From the NCBI RefSeq assembly GCF_014235185.1, contig NZ_CP060131.1, positions 3,169,501 to 3,233,500 on the forward strand: 64,000 bases of DNA, read 5' to 3'. Under the pieces are notes generated by a model. That model made no database searches and had not been told where the DNA came from. It saw only the letters and a list, made by a program, of their open reading frames with translations. Each line of letters starts with the position of its first letter. The stretch's first letter is position 1. Below, in pieces: positions 53,508-62,874 of the stretch. The DNA is from Pseudonocardia petroleophila (lineage in GTDB: Bacteria; Actinomycetota; Actinomycetes; Mycobacteriales; Pseudonocardiaceae). A program made the position numbers and the translations under genes.

Positions 53508-55316
53508 GAGGGAGGCGACCTTCCGGAGCCGGCCGGTGCGCTCGACGGGACCCGCCGGCATGTCGCCGGTGGGCACCGCCCCGATGACGACGGAGTTGCC
53601 GCCCTGGTGCTTGGCCCGGTACATCGCGGCGTCGGCCCCGGCGAGCGCGGCGGACGGGTCGGCGTCGAGCGGGGCCCGCACCACCCCGACCGACATCGTG
53701 ACGCCCGCGGCGACGTCCTCGGGCAGCGCGGCGACGGACTCGGCGGCGCGGACGAGCGCGGCGCGCGCCACCGGCAGCGGCGTGGCCGGCATGACGACGA
53801 CGAACTCGTCGCCGCCGTAGCGCGCGACCATGTCGGGGGCCCGCAGCGCGGTGCGCAGGCACGACGCGACGGCGCGCAGGACGCGGTCGCCCGCCGCGTG
53901 CGACCGGGCGTCGTTGACGTCCTTGAACCGGTCGAGGTCGATCAGCGCCACGATGCACGGCTGGCTCGTCGGGGCCGCGATCTCCTCGGCGAGGCGCAGG
54001 TCCAGCGCACGGCGGTTGGGCAGGCCGGTGAGCGGGTCCTGCAGCGCCTGCGCGGCCACGGCGCCGTGCTCGCGGGTGAGGCGGTGGTGCTCGGAGTGGC
54101 TGCGCAGCGCCACCAGCCGGGCTTCGCGCAGCGCCCACAGCTCGTCCTCGAGCGCGGCGGCGTAGTGCTCCAGGCCGGGGGAGCGGGGCACGCCCCCGCG
54201 GGCGGCCCCCTCGACCTTCGCGAACTCGCGGTGCAGGGCCAGCGCGAGCAGCGGCTCGGGGCCGTCGCGGTCGGCCAGCTCGGCGCGCAGCGGCTCCAGC
54301 GCCCGCACGGCGTCGTGCGGCCGGCCGGCCGTCATGTGGCAGCGGGAGGCGGCGATCGCCAGCAGGATGCGGTCGTCGAGGAGGAAGGCCGCGCGGCCGA
54401 GGTGGGCGAGGCGCGAGAGGTGCTGCGGACCGGGGTGGTGCATCGCGTACGCGGTGCCCACGACGATGCACTCGTCGACGGGGGGCAGGCCGGCGCCGAC
54501 GTGCCGGTCGCGCGCGTCGGTCCACAGCCGCTCCGCGATGTGCGCGATCTGGGCGGCGGCGACGAACCGGGTGGCGGCCGCGGCGTCGCGCCCGCCGCGC
54601 TCCAGGCGCAGGGCCCAGGACAGCTGCAGCCGCACGCGGTTGAGCTGGTGGATGAGCCGGTCGATCGGGCCGCTGCCGGACTCCGCGACGGTGACGGCGC
54701 GCTGCGACACCTCGTCGGCCAGCTCGTGCGCGCCCAGCTTCAGCAGGACCAGCAGCAGCCCGTTGAGCGTGCGCGACATCCGCGCGCTGCGCACGACCCC
54801 CTGCTCGCCGGGGCCGGGCGGCGCGACGTCGGCGAGGATCGCCAGTGCCGCGGCCGTGTCGGGTAGCGCGGCGTCGCCGTGGTCGAAGATGACGGCCCGG
54901 TGCGCCCGCAGCACGGCGACCTCGGCGAGCCAGCACGCGTCGCCGCTGAGCTCGGCCAGCTCGCCGTAGGCGTTCAGCAGGCCGTCGATCTCGACGAGGT
55001 TGGCCGCGTCCTCGTCCATGACGCGCACCAGCACCGCCATCCGCAGCAGCTCGGCGACCAGCGCCGAGGGACCGCGACCGCGGGCGTGGGCGAGCAGCCC
55101 GTCGATGCCCCGGCGGGCGGCCGCCCGGCCGGCGGGCGGGGCCTTCTGCTGCCAGACGAACATGCCGCGCGCGCGGGCCTCGAGGGCCTGGTCGTCGAGC
55201 AGGTGGGCCACGGCGGGGCAGTCGCACTCGGGGGCGCCGGCGATCAGGCTGCAGCCCGGGAAGTCGGCGCGCCCGGACCCGGGTACCGGCTGGGGCCGCA
55301 CACCCGGAGAGGTCAT
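53505..55316 (-). CDS. Diguanylate cyclase (GGDEF) with helical N-terminal region
   Basis: A 603-residue cyclic-di-GMP synthase. The C-terminal GGDEF domain (about 410-580) has DPLTGLPNRRALD, metal-binding LIDLDRFKDVND, active site RYGGDEF, and an RxxD inhibitory site (RAPD) five residues upstream of the GGDEF. The N-terminal 400 residues are helical and TPR-like with an ECDCPAVAHLL lead, likely a sensory or protein-binding region; no transmembrane segment is seen. No EAL domain. GAGGGGG 7 bp before ATG 55316 fixes the start. Confidence 0.93.
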   Translation of the reverse strand: MTSPGVRPQPVPGSGRADFPGCSLIAGAPECDCPAVAHLLDDQALEARARGMFVWQQKAPPAGRAAARRGIDGLLAHARGRGPSALVAELLRMAVLVRVMDEDAANLVEIDGLLNAYGELAELSGDACWLAEVAVLRAHRAVIFDHGDAALPDTAAALAILADVAPPGPGEQGVVRSARMSRTLNGLLLVLLKLGAHELADEVSQRAVTVAESGSGPIDRLIHQLNRVRLQLSWALRLERGGRDAAAATRFVAAAQIAHIAERLWTDARDRHVGAGLPPVDECIVVGTAYAMHHPGPQHLSRLAHLGRAAFLLDDRILLAIAASRCHMTAGRPHDAVRALEPLRAELADRDGPEPLLALALHREFAKVEGAARGGVPRSPGLEHYAAALEDELWALREARLVALRSHSEHHRLTREHGAVAAQALQDPLTGLPNRRALDLRLAEEIAAPTSQPCIVALIDLDRFKDVNDARSHAAGDRVLRAVASCLRTALRAPDMVARYGGDEFVVVMPATPLPVARAALVRAAESVAALPEDVAAGVTMSVGVVRAPLDADPSAALAGADAAMYRAKHQGGNSVVIGAVPTGDMPAGPVERTGRLRKVASL

Positions 55317-55405
55317 GGTCGCGCCCCCTCGATGACCGGCCGGGAACCGCTCGTCCGCACCGGGCTGGGGCCCCGGCGTGCTCTGGGGGCGAGTTCCCGG
55401 CGGCC

Positions 55406-55487
55406 TCACTCCCGAGTGACGCGGCCATGGTCGCACGTGCAGGCGCACATGCAACAGGCCGGTCGGGTCATCCACGACAATGTCGTG
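55406..55487. promoter_or_regulatory. Inverted repeats upstream of the GGDEF gene
   Basis: Between the GGDEF start and cyanase stop lie TCACTC-CC-GAGTGA (55406-55419), GCACGTGC and GCACATGC (55433-55440, 55445-55452), and CACGACA-A-TGTCGTG (55473-55487). This density of symmetric sites in 214 bp suggests regulated expression of the cyclase gene; the regulators are unknown. Confidence 0.5.
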
Positions 55488-55530
55488 CGCAGCGTGATCG
55501 GCGGGCTACGAGCCGTGTCGGAACACCGGT

Positions 55531-55995
55531 TCACCAGCTCCGGTACGGCAGGAACTTCCCGTTCAGGGTGATCACGACGCGGTCGCCCTTCGGGTCCTCG
55601 ACCCGGCGGAGGTCCATCTCGAAGTCGATGGCCGAGACGATGCCGTCGCCGAACTCCTCCCGGACGAGCTCGCTGATCGTGCGGCCGTAGACCTGCACCA
55701 TCTCCTGGAGCCGGTATACGATCGGCTCCGAGGTGTCGACGACGTGCGCCCCGCGCACGGGCGGCAGCTCCAGCGCCTCGACGACCGGCGCGTCGAGTTC
55801 GAGCGCCGAGCCGAGCGCGGCGGCCTGCTCGGCGGTGAGCGGGTGCTGGCCCAGCAGCGCGGCGGTGGTCCACTCGGTGGACCGGTCGATCGCCCTCCCG
55901 AGGTCGGCCCAGGCGAGGCCGGTGCGGCGCTTGGCGGCGAGCACGGCGGTGGCGGCCTGGAGGCGGTCGAGCGGCGGGATCGGCGTGATGCTCAT
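55531..55995 (-). CDS. cynS: Cyanate hydratase (cyanase)
   Basis: Converts cyanate and bicarbonate to ammonia and CO2; 154 residues, family length, decameric in E. coli. The N-terminal helical part has LAWADLGRAIDRSTEWTTAALLG; the C-terminal catalytic part has the Arg and Glu of YRLQEMVQVYG, Ser in VSAIDFEMD, and ends DPKGDRVVITLNGKFLPY. No cyanate transporter or carbonic anhydrase gene is adjacent. It lies between the GGDEF gene and lepA. Confidence 0.97.
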   Translation of the reverse strand: MSITPIPPLDRLQAATAVLAAKRRTGLAWADLGRAIDRSTEWTTAALLGQHPLTAEQAAALGSALELDAPVVEALELPPVRGAHVVDTSEPIVYRLQEMVQVYGRTISELVREEFGDGIVSAIDFEMDLRRVEDPKGDRVVITLNGKFLPYRSW

Positions 55996-56121
55996 GGAGC
56001 CGGAGTCTCCGCGGCCGCACCGCGCATCGGCAACCGGGGATCGCGAGCGGACCCGGGTGGCCGACCGGGCCCCCGCGCCGTGGGACGATGGACGGGAACC
56101 CGCAGCTGAATGGAACCGTGA

Positions 56122-57978
<1,857 letters not shown>

Positions 57979-57983
57979 GGGCC

Positions 57984-58358
57984 GTGACGTTCCGGGACCC
58001 CAACGCCGTGGGCGCCGTGGTGCTCGTGGCGGTGTTCGTCGTCGGGCTGCTGGCGGGGCTCGCGAAGCAGCGGGTCGCGCTGCTGCTGGTGGGGCTCGTC
58101 GCCGTCGTCGTGCTGGGGCTCGTGGTCGCCGGCGTCACCGGGCTCGACCCGGCCGGCCCGCGCGACGCCGTGGCCGCGCGGCTGACCGCCGTCTACGCGG
58201 CGGTGGTGCCGCCCGCGATCGCGTTCGTCGCGGGCTGGCTGGTGACCCGCGGCACGTGGTTCCGCCGGGCACTGACCGCGGGGGTGGCGGTGCTGGTGCT
58301 GGCGGCGTTCCCCTACGCGGCGGCCGGGGCGGCCACCGCGGGGGCGCTCGTCCCCTAG
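57984..58358 (+). CDS. Small multi-pass membrane protein
   Basis: A 124-residue protein with four hydrophobic segments (VGAVVLVAVFVVGLLAGL, ALLLVGLVAVVVLGLVVAG, AVVPPAIAFVAGWLV, AVLVLAAFPYAAAGAA), hence integral membrane. No family recognised. GTG 57984 is 5 bp after the lepA stop, so it is probably co-transcribed. Convergent with the MarR gene, 4 bp apart. Confidence 0.75.
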   Translation: MTFRDPNAVGAVVLVAVFVVGLLAGLAKQRVALLLVGLVAVVVLGLVVAGVTGLDPAGPRDAVAARLTAVYAAVVPPAIAFVAGWLVTRGTWFRRALTAGVAVLVLAAFPYAAAGAATAGALVP

Positions 58359-58362
58359 GGCG

Positions 58363-58848
58363 TCAGCCGGGGCGCTGGATGGCCAGGGGCTGGGTGGCGA
58401 GGGCCTCGAGCAGCTCGGCGAGCTGGGCGCGCTCGGGGGTGTGGGAGGCCCCCAGCGCGTCGCCCGCGCCGCGCTCGACGCGGCCGCAGACCCGCTCGAC
58501 CACCGCGCGCCCGTCGCCGGCCAGATGGACCAGCACCCGGCGCCGGTCGATCGGGTCGGTGCGCCGGAACGCGAGCTGGCCGGCGACCAGCCGGTCGACG
58601 ACGCGGGTGGCCGTGGGGGCCGGGAGCGCGGTGTGCGAGGCGATCTCACCCATGCTCCGGCCGCCGCCGCGGGCGAGCATGAGGAGCACCCGCCAGCCGT
58701 CGCGGCTGACCCCTTCCGCCGAGGTGGCCGGGGACAGCGCGGTGGCGACCGCGCGGTCCAACCGGTCCAGCAGCTCGACCAGACCTGTCACTGGTGGCGC
58801 CGGGGCGTACACCGTCCCCGGCGCCATTCGACTTCGTGGCTCAGACAC
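58363..58848 (-). CDS. MarR family transcriptional regulator
   Basis: A 161-residue winged-helix regulator: SRDGWRVLLMLARGGGRSMGEIASHTALP, then ATRVVDRLVAGQLAFRRTDPIDRRRVLVHL, is the MarR helix-turn-helix and wing (the two parts about 45-105). The ligand is unknown. GTG 58848 is used; an operator-like near-palindrome overlaps its probable -10. Confidence 0.9.
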   Translation of the reverse strand: MSEPRSRMAPGTVYAPAPPVTGLVELLDRLDRAVATALSPATSAEGVSRDGWRVLLMLARGGGRSMGEIASHTALPAPTATRVVDRLVAGQLAFRRTDPIDRRRVLVHLAGDGRAVVERVCGRVERGAGDALGASHTPERAQLAELLEALATQPLAIQRPG

Positions 58849-58856
58849 GGTGACAG

Positions 58857-58870
58857 ACTGTACGTCCAGT
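58857..58870. promoter_or_regulatory. MarR operator candidate over the marR -10
   Basis: ACTGTACGTCCAGT is a 14-bp near-palindrome (12 of 14) and contains the minus-strand -10 TACAGT, which ends 8 bp before GTG 58848; autoregulation is likely. Confidence 0.5.
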
Positions 58871-58928
58871 TCCGGTGCACGTGCAGCCGAGTGTGCAGAA
58901 TGCCTCCATTCGGCCCTGTGCCCCGGTG

Positions 58929-59894
58929 TCAGCGCGTGAACACGATCTTGCCCGATGTGGAGCCGTCGAGCATCGCCCGGAAGCCCTCCTCGGCCTTCTC
59001 CATCGGCAGCTCCAGGCCGATCTCCGGGCTGATGCCGGCGTTCGCGATGAACGACAGCATGTCGGCCAGCTCCTCGCGCGTGCCCATCGTCGAGCCGACG
59101 ACGCGCAGCTGCAGGAAGAACAGTCGCTGCAGGTCGGCGGGGGGGTTGGGGCCGCTGGTGGAGCCGGAGATGACGATGATGCCGCCGGGCTTGAGCGCGC
59201 GCATCGAGTGCGACCAGGTGGCCTCGCCGACGGTCTCGAACACGGCGTCGACCTTGCCGGGCAGGCGCTCGCCGGACGGGAACACCGCGTGCGCGCCGAG
59301 CCGCTCGGCGACCGCGCGCTTGTCCTCCGTGCGTCCGGTCACCCAGACCTCCATCCCGGCCGCCCGGCCGAGCTGGATCAGGGCGGTGGACACCCCGCCG
59401 GACGCGCCCTGCACCAGCATCCGCTGCCCCGGGCGCAGCCCGGACTTGGTGAAGATCATGCGGTAGGCGGTGAGCCACGCGGTGCCCATGCAGGCGGCCT
59501 GGACGAGCGAGAGTCCCTCGGGCTTGGGGATCGCGTTGCGCGCGGGGACGATCACGGTGTCGGCGAAGCTGCCCTGGTGCTTCTCGGTGAGCAGCGTGCG
59601 CTTCGGGTCGAGCGTCTCGTCGCCGGACCAGTCGGGGTCGCCGATCACGGAGTGCAGGACGACCTCGCTGCCGTCGGGCAGCGTGCCCGCGCCGTCGCAG
59701 CCGAGGATCATCGGGAACTGGTCCGGCTTGATCCCGACGCCGCGCAGCGTCCAGATGTCGTGCATGTTGAGACTGGCGGCCCGGACACGGACCGTGACCC
59801 AGCCTTCGGGGGCCTCGGGCTCCGGGCGCTCACCCACGGTGAGCGAGGAGAGCGGAGCATCGGCGTTGGGCTCTGCTGCGTAGACGGCGAACAT
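58929..59894 (-). CDS. Zinc-type medium-chain dehydrogenase / quinone oxidoreductase family protein
   Basis: A 321-residue MDR oxidoreductase. The NAD(P) motif AVQGASGGVSTAL-like (VQGASGGVSTALIQLGRA near 150) and VRVRAASLNMHDIWTLRG near 30 are typical; the classical catalytic zinc cysteines are not evident, so it is closer to quinone oxidoreductase/enoyl reductases. ATG 59894 has TAGGTT at leaderless spacing. Divergent from the small protein gene. Confidence 0.9.
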   Translation of the reverse strand: MFAVYAAEPNADAPLSSLTVGERPEPEAPEGWVTVRVRAASLNMHDIWTLRGVGIKPDQFPMILGCDGAGTLPDGSEVVLHSVIGDPDWSGDETLDPKRTLLTEKHQGSFADTVIVPARNAIPKPEGLSLVQAACMGTAWLTAYRMIFTKSGLRPGQRMLVQGASGGVSTALIQLGRAAGMEVWVTGRTEDKRAVAERLGAHAVFPSGERLPGKVDAVFETVGEATWSHSMRALKPGGIIVISGSTSGPNPPADLQRLFFLQLRVVGSTMGTREELADMLSFIANAGISPEIGLELPMEKAEEGFRAMLDGSTSGKIVFTR

Positions 59895-59901
59895 GGGTGC
59901 G

Positions 59902-59931
59902 AACCTAGCGGTGAGGGCGCGTCGGTACCGT
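59902..59931. promoter_or_regulatory. Back-to-back leaderless -10 elements
   Basis: Minus-strand TAGGTT (59907-59902) serves the gene starting at 59894 and plus-strand TACCGT (59926-59931) serves the gene at 59939; each ends 7 bp before its start codon. The two divergent promoters overlap within a 44-bp intergenic space. Confidence 0.6.
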
Positions 59932-59938
59932 GTGGGAC

Positions 59939-60103
59939 GTGACACGTGCGGTGGCCGACTGGTACGACGCGGTGGAGCTGTGGGTCACCCAGCTCGCGTT
60001 CCCGCTGCAGGTCGTCCTCGCGGTGGTCGTGGTGCTCCCGCTGTGCCTGCTCGTGGCGGTCGCACTCGATCGGGTGTCGGAGCGGCTGGTCAGCCGCCGC
60101 TGA
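59939..60103 (+). CDS. 54-residue membrane protein
   Basis: A GTG-TGA frame of 54 codons. An amphipathic lead (ADWYDAVELWVTQLAF) precedes one transmembrane helix (VVLAVVVVLPLCLLVAVAL) and a basic end (RLVSRR). It is too short for most gene finders, but the start has a perfect TACCGT -10 at leaderless spacing. Its end overlaps the convergent GNAT gene by 14 bp. Function unknown. Confidence 0.7.
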   Translation: MTRAVADWYDAVELWVTQLAFPLQVVLAVVVVLPLCLLVAVALDRVSERLVSRR

Positions 60104-60644
60104 GCGGCGGCAGCCCGCGGTCGCGGCGCAGCAGCGCGTAGAGCGACACGTCGTGGAACGCGCCGTCCTCGTGGAAGTGGTCGTGCAGCGTGCCCTCCAG
60201 CCGGAACCCCAGCCGCTCCAGCATCGCCGTCGACGCCGTGTTCTCCGCGTCGGTGTGCGCCTCGACCTTGTTCAGCGCCAACGCGTCGAAGCCCCACGCG
60301 AGCACGGCCCGCAGCGCCTCGGACATGATCCCGCGGCCCCACAGGTGCCGCGCGAGGTCGTAGCCCAGGCCCGCGCGGTGCGCCTCGCGGGTGACATGGT
60401 GGAAGCCGGGCAGCCCGACCACGGTGTCGTCGCCGCGCAGGGTGAGTCCCCAGTGGACGCTGCCGGTGGCGTCGTGGTCGTCGGCCAGCCGCGCGATCAG
60501 GGCGTCGGCCTGGTCGGGGGAGGTCAGGTGGGGGTCGTTGTGCTTCTGCGCGTCGGCGTCGCCGCGGAACCGGTAGAGCGCCGGGGCGTCGGACGGGCGG
60601 AGCTCCCTGAGCACCAGCCGCTCGGTCTCCAGGCGGGGGATCAT
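60090..60644 (-). CDS. GNAT family N-acetyltransferase (RimJ/RimL type)
   Basis: A 184-residue acetyltransferase: ETERLVLRELRPSDAPALYRF at the start, GLGYDLARHLWGRGIMSEALRAVL (acetyl-CoA loop with WGRG, near 95-115), and NTASTAMLERLGFRLEGTLHD near 145. It probably acetylates protein N-termini or a small amine. ATG overlaps the Sir2 stop (ATGA), so an acetyltransferase and a deacylase are encoded together. Confidence 0.93.
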   Translation of the reverse strand: MIPRLETERLVLRELRPSDAPALYRFRGDADAQKHNDPHLTSPDQADALIARLADDHDATGSVHWGLTLRGDDTVVGLPGFHHVTREAHRAGLGYDLARHLWGRGIMSEALRAVLAWGFDALALNKVEAHTDAENTASTAMLERLGFRLEGTLHDHFHEDGAFHDVSLYALLRRDRGLPPLSGG

Positions 60645-61453
60645 GCCGCCGCGGTGACCAGTGCGGGCAGCACGTCGGAGCATCCGGCGTCGACGAGGAC
60701 GGTGGCGAACTCGTCGCCGCGGGTCGTGCCCCGGTTGACGATGACGACCGGCACGCCGAGCTTGTGCGCGTGCCGGACGAACCGCAGCCCGGACATGACG
60801 GTGAGGGAGGACCCCGCGACCAGCAGCGCCCCGCCCGACGGCGCCATCGCGTCGACGAGGGCGTAGGCGCGGGTGACGCGGTCGCGGGGCACGTTCTCCC
60901 CGAAGAACACGACGTCGGGCTTGAGGACGCCGCCGCACGCGGTGCACCAGGCCAGCTCGAACCCGTCGACGAGGGCGGGGTCGAGCTCGGCGTCGCCGTC
61001 CGGGCGGATCTCCACGGCGGCGTCGGCGAAGCCGGGGTTGAGCGCGGCGAACCGCTCCTGCAGCGCCGCCCGCGGCGTGCGGCGGGTGCAGCCGAGGCAC
61101 ACGACGGTGTCGATGCGGCCGTGCAGGTCGATGACCGCGCGGTGCCCGGCGTCGGAGTGCAGGCCGTCGACGTTCTGGGTGATCAGCCCGTGCAGCACGC
61201 CCGCGCCCTCGAGCGCGGCCAGCGCCCGGTGCCCGGCGTTGGGCGCGGCGTGCGCCATCCGGGCCCAGCCGACGTGGCTGCGGGCCCAGTACCGGCGCTG
61301 GGCGTCCTCGCCGGTGACGAACTCCTGGTAGGTCATCGGGGTGCGGTCGGGCGAGCCGGGGCCGCGGTAGTCGGGGATGCCGGAGTCGGTGGACAGCCCC
61401 GCGCCGGTCAGCGCCACCAGCGGGCGGTCGGCCAGCACGTCGAACATGTCCAC
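60641..61453 (-). CDS. Sir2 family NAD-dependent deacylase
   Basis: A 270-residue sirtuin. TGAGLSTDSGIPDYRG near 17, TQNVDGLH near 92 with catalytic His in DLHGRID near 110, and four zinc cysteines in CLGC and CTAC. Expected to remove acetyl or other acyl groups from lysines. Start GTG 61453 is set by TACGCT (61465-61460 on the minus strand) at 6 bp; ATG 61447 is an alternative. Coupled to the GNAT gene. Confidence 0.95.
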   Translation of the reverse strand: MDMFDVLADRPLVALTGAGLSTDSGIPDYRGPGSPDRTPMTYQEFVTGEDAQRRYWARSHVGWARMAHAAPNAGHRALAALEGAGVLHGLITQNVDGLHSDAGHRAVIDLHGRIDTVVCLGCTRRTPRAALQERFAALNPGFADAAVEIRPDGDAELDPALVDGFELAWCTACGGVLKPDVVFFGENVPRDRVTRAYALVDAMAPSGGALLVAGSSLTVMSGLRFVRHAHKLGVPVVIVNRGTTRGDEFATVLVDAGCSDVLPALVTAAA

Positions 61454-61506
61454 GGATCCAGCGTAACCGTGTCGGGTTCGTCCAAGACGCCGTCGGCGGT
61501 CCGCGG

Positions 61507-61512
61507 CAGGAT
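61507..61512 (+). promoter_or_regulatory. -10 of the TIGR03086-type gene (leaderless)
   Basis: CAGGAT ends 6 bp before ATG 61519. Confidence 0.5.
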
Positions 61513-61518
61513 CGTCCC

Positions 61519-62091
61519 ATGGCGAACGACATGAGCAGCACCATCGACCTGGCCGTCGCCGCGATCCGCGGCGCCGACCCCGCCCGCTTCGGCGACCCCA
61601 CGCCGTGCCCGGAGTTCACGGTGGCCGCCCTGATCGACCACATGGCGTCGGGCATGCTGCTCGCCGAGCGCTCGGCGAAGCGCGAGGTCCACGCGTGGGA
61701 CCCCGACAGCTCCCCGGTGCTCGGCGGTGTCGACGAGAAGGACTGGGCGCAGGCGTGCGCCGCGCAGGCGGCCGCCACCGCCGCCGCGTGGGACGACCCG
61801 GCGGCGTGGGAGGGCGACACGCACATGGCGCAGACCCCGATGCCCGCCGCGATGATCGGCTCCCTGATGACCGCCGAGTTCGCGCTGCACGCCTGGGACC
61901 TCGCCGTCGCCACCGGCCAGCCGCTCGACGTGACGCCGGAGATCGGGCAGGCGGTGCTCGACGGCGTCACGCCCGTGGCGCAGATGGGCCGCGACGGCGG
62001 CTGGTTCGGCGCCGAGGTGCCGGTGCCGGACGGGGCGAGCGCGTGGGAGAGGGCCCTCGCGGCGTCCGGCCGGGACCCGGCGCGCGCCTGA
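61519..62091 (+). CDS. TIGR03086-type (DinB/mycothiol-fold) metal-binding protein
   Basis: A 190-residue helical protein of the TIGR03086/DinB-like group, related to mycothiol-dependent enzymes. PTPCPEFTVAALIDHMAS near 28 contributes a metal His, and TAEFALHAWDLAVATGQ near 120 has the HxxD-like second cluster. Specific reaction unknown. Divergent from the Sir2 gene. Confidence 0.86.
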   Translation: MANDMSSTIDLAVAAIRGADPARFGDPTPCPEFTVAALIDHMASGMLLAERSAKREVHAWDPDSSPVLGGVDEKDWAQACAAQAAATAAAWDDPAAWEGDTHMAQTPMPAAMIGSLMTAEFALHAWDLAVATGQPLDVTPEIGQAVLDGVTPVAQMGRDGGWFGAEVPVPDGASAWERALAASGRDPARA

Positions 62092-62100
62092 CGGCCGTCG

Positions 62101-62874
62101 TCAGTCGGCCGCGGCCCAGGCGGGCCTGCGCTTCTCCGCGAACGCCCGCATGCCCTCCTGGCCCTCCTCGCCCGCGAAGAAGCCGGCGGAGAGCTCCTGC
62201 ATCTCGGCGAACTGGTCCGCCATCCCCGACGGGCGCTCCGCTCGCAGCATCCGCTTGGTGGCGGCAAGCGCGCCGGGGGCGCCGAGGCGCAGCATCTCCG
62301 CGTAGCGGGCGACCTCGGCGTCGAGGCCGTCGGCGGGCACCGCGGAGTTGACCAGCCCGACGGTCACGGCGCGCGCGGCGTCGAACGTCTCGCCGGTGAG
62401 GAACAGCTCGTGCGCGGCGCGGGGCAGCAGCCGCGGCAGCACCGTCACCGAGATGACGGCGGGCACGACGCCGATCCGGACCTCGCTGAACGCGAACGTG
62501 GCGTCGGCGGCGGCCACGGCGATGTCGCACGCCGAGACCAGGCCGACCCCGCCCGCGCGGGCCGGCCCGGCGATGCGGGCGACGACCGGCTTCGGGGAGT
62601 TCCAGACCGTGGTGAGGATCGCCGGCACCTCGTTGACGCCCTGGTCCGAGGCGCCCGCGCCGCGGGTCTCCTTGAGGTCCATGCCGGAGCAGAACACCCG
62701 CCCGGTGTGGCTCAGCACGATCACGCGGGCCGCGTCGTCGGACAGGGCGGCGTCGAGGTGGGCCAGCAGCTCGCGGCGCAGCTGCGCCGACAGCGCGTTG
62801 CGGTTGGCGGGGGAGTCCAGGGTGATCGTCGCGATCCCGGCCTCGACGTCGAGGTGCACCAACTCTGAGGTCAT
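62101..62874 (-). CDS. Enoyl-CoA hydratase/isomerase family protein
   Basis: A 257-residue crotonase. FCSGMDLKETR near 62 gives one oxyanion-hole strand, and FSEVRIGVVPAVIS near 133 the second, with the VPAVIS in place of the usual PGGGGTQ; this variant resembles methylglutaconyl-CoA or geranyl-pathway (LiuC/AtuE-like) hydratases. Glu in SEVRIG is at the catalytic position. ATG overlaps the ABC transporter stop (ATGA). Confidence 0.92.
   Translation of the reverse strand: MTSELVHLDVEAGIATITLDSPANRNALSAQLRRELLAHLDAALSDDAARVIVLSHTGRVFCSGMDLKETRGAGASDQGVNEVPAILTTVWNSPKPVVARIAGPARAGGVGLVSACDIAVAAADATFAFSEVRIGVVPAVISVTVLPRLLPRAAHELFLTGETFDAARAVTVGLVNSAVPADGLDAEVARYAEMLRLGAPGALAATKRMLRAERPSGMADQFAEMQELSAGFFAGEEGQEGMRAFAEKRRPAWAAAD

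Noticed and set aside
53795..54866. Long plus-strand frames opposite the GGDEF gene
   Set aside because: Composition is antisense-like and the minus strand has intact GGDEF motifs.
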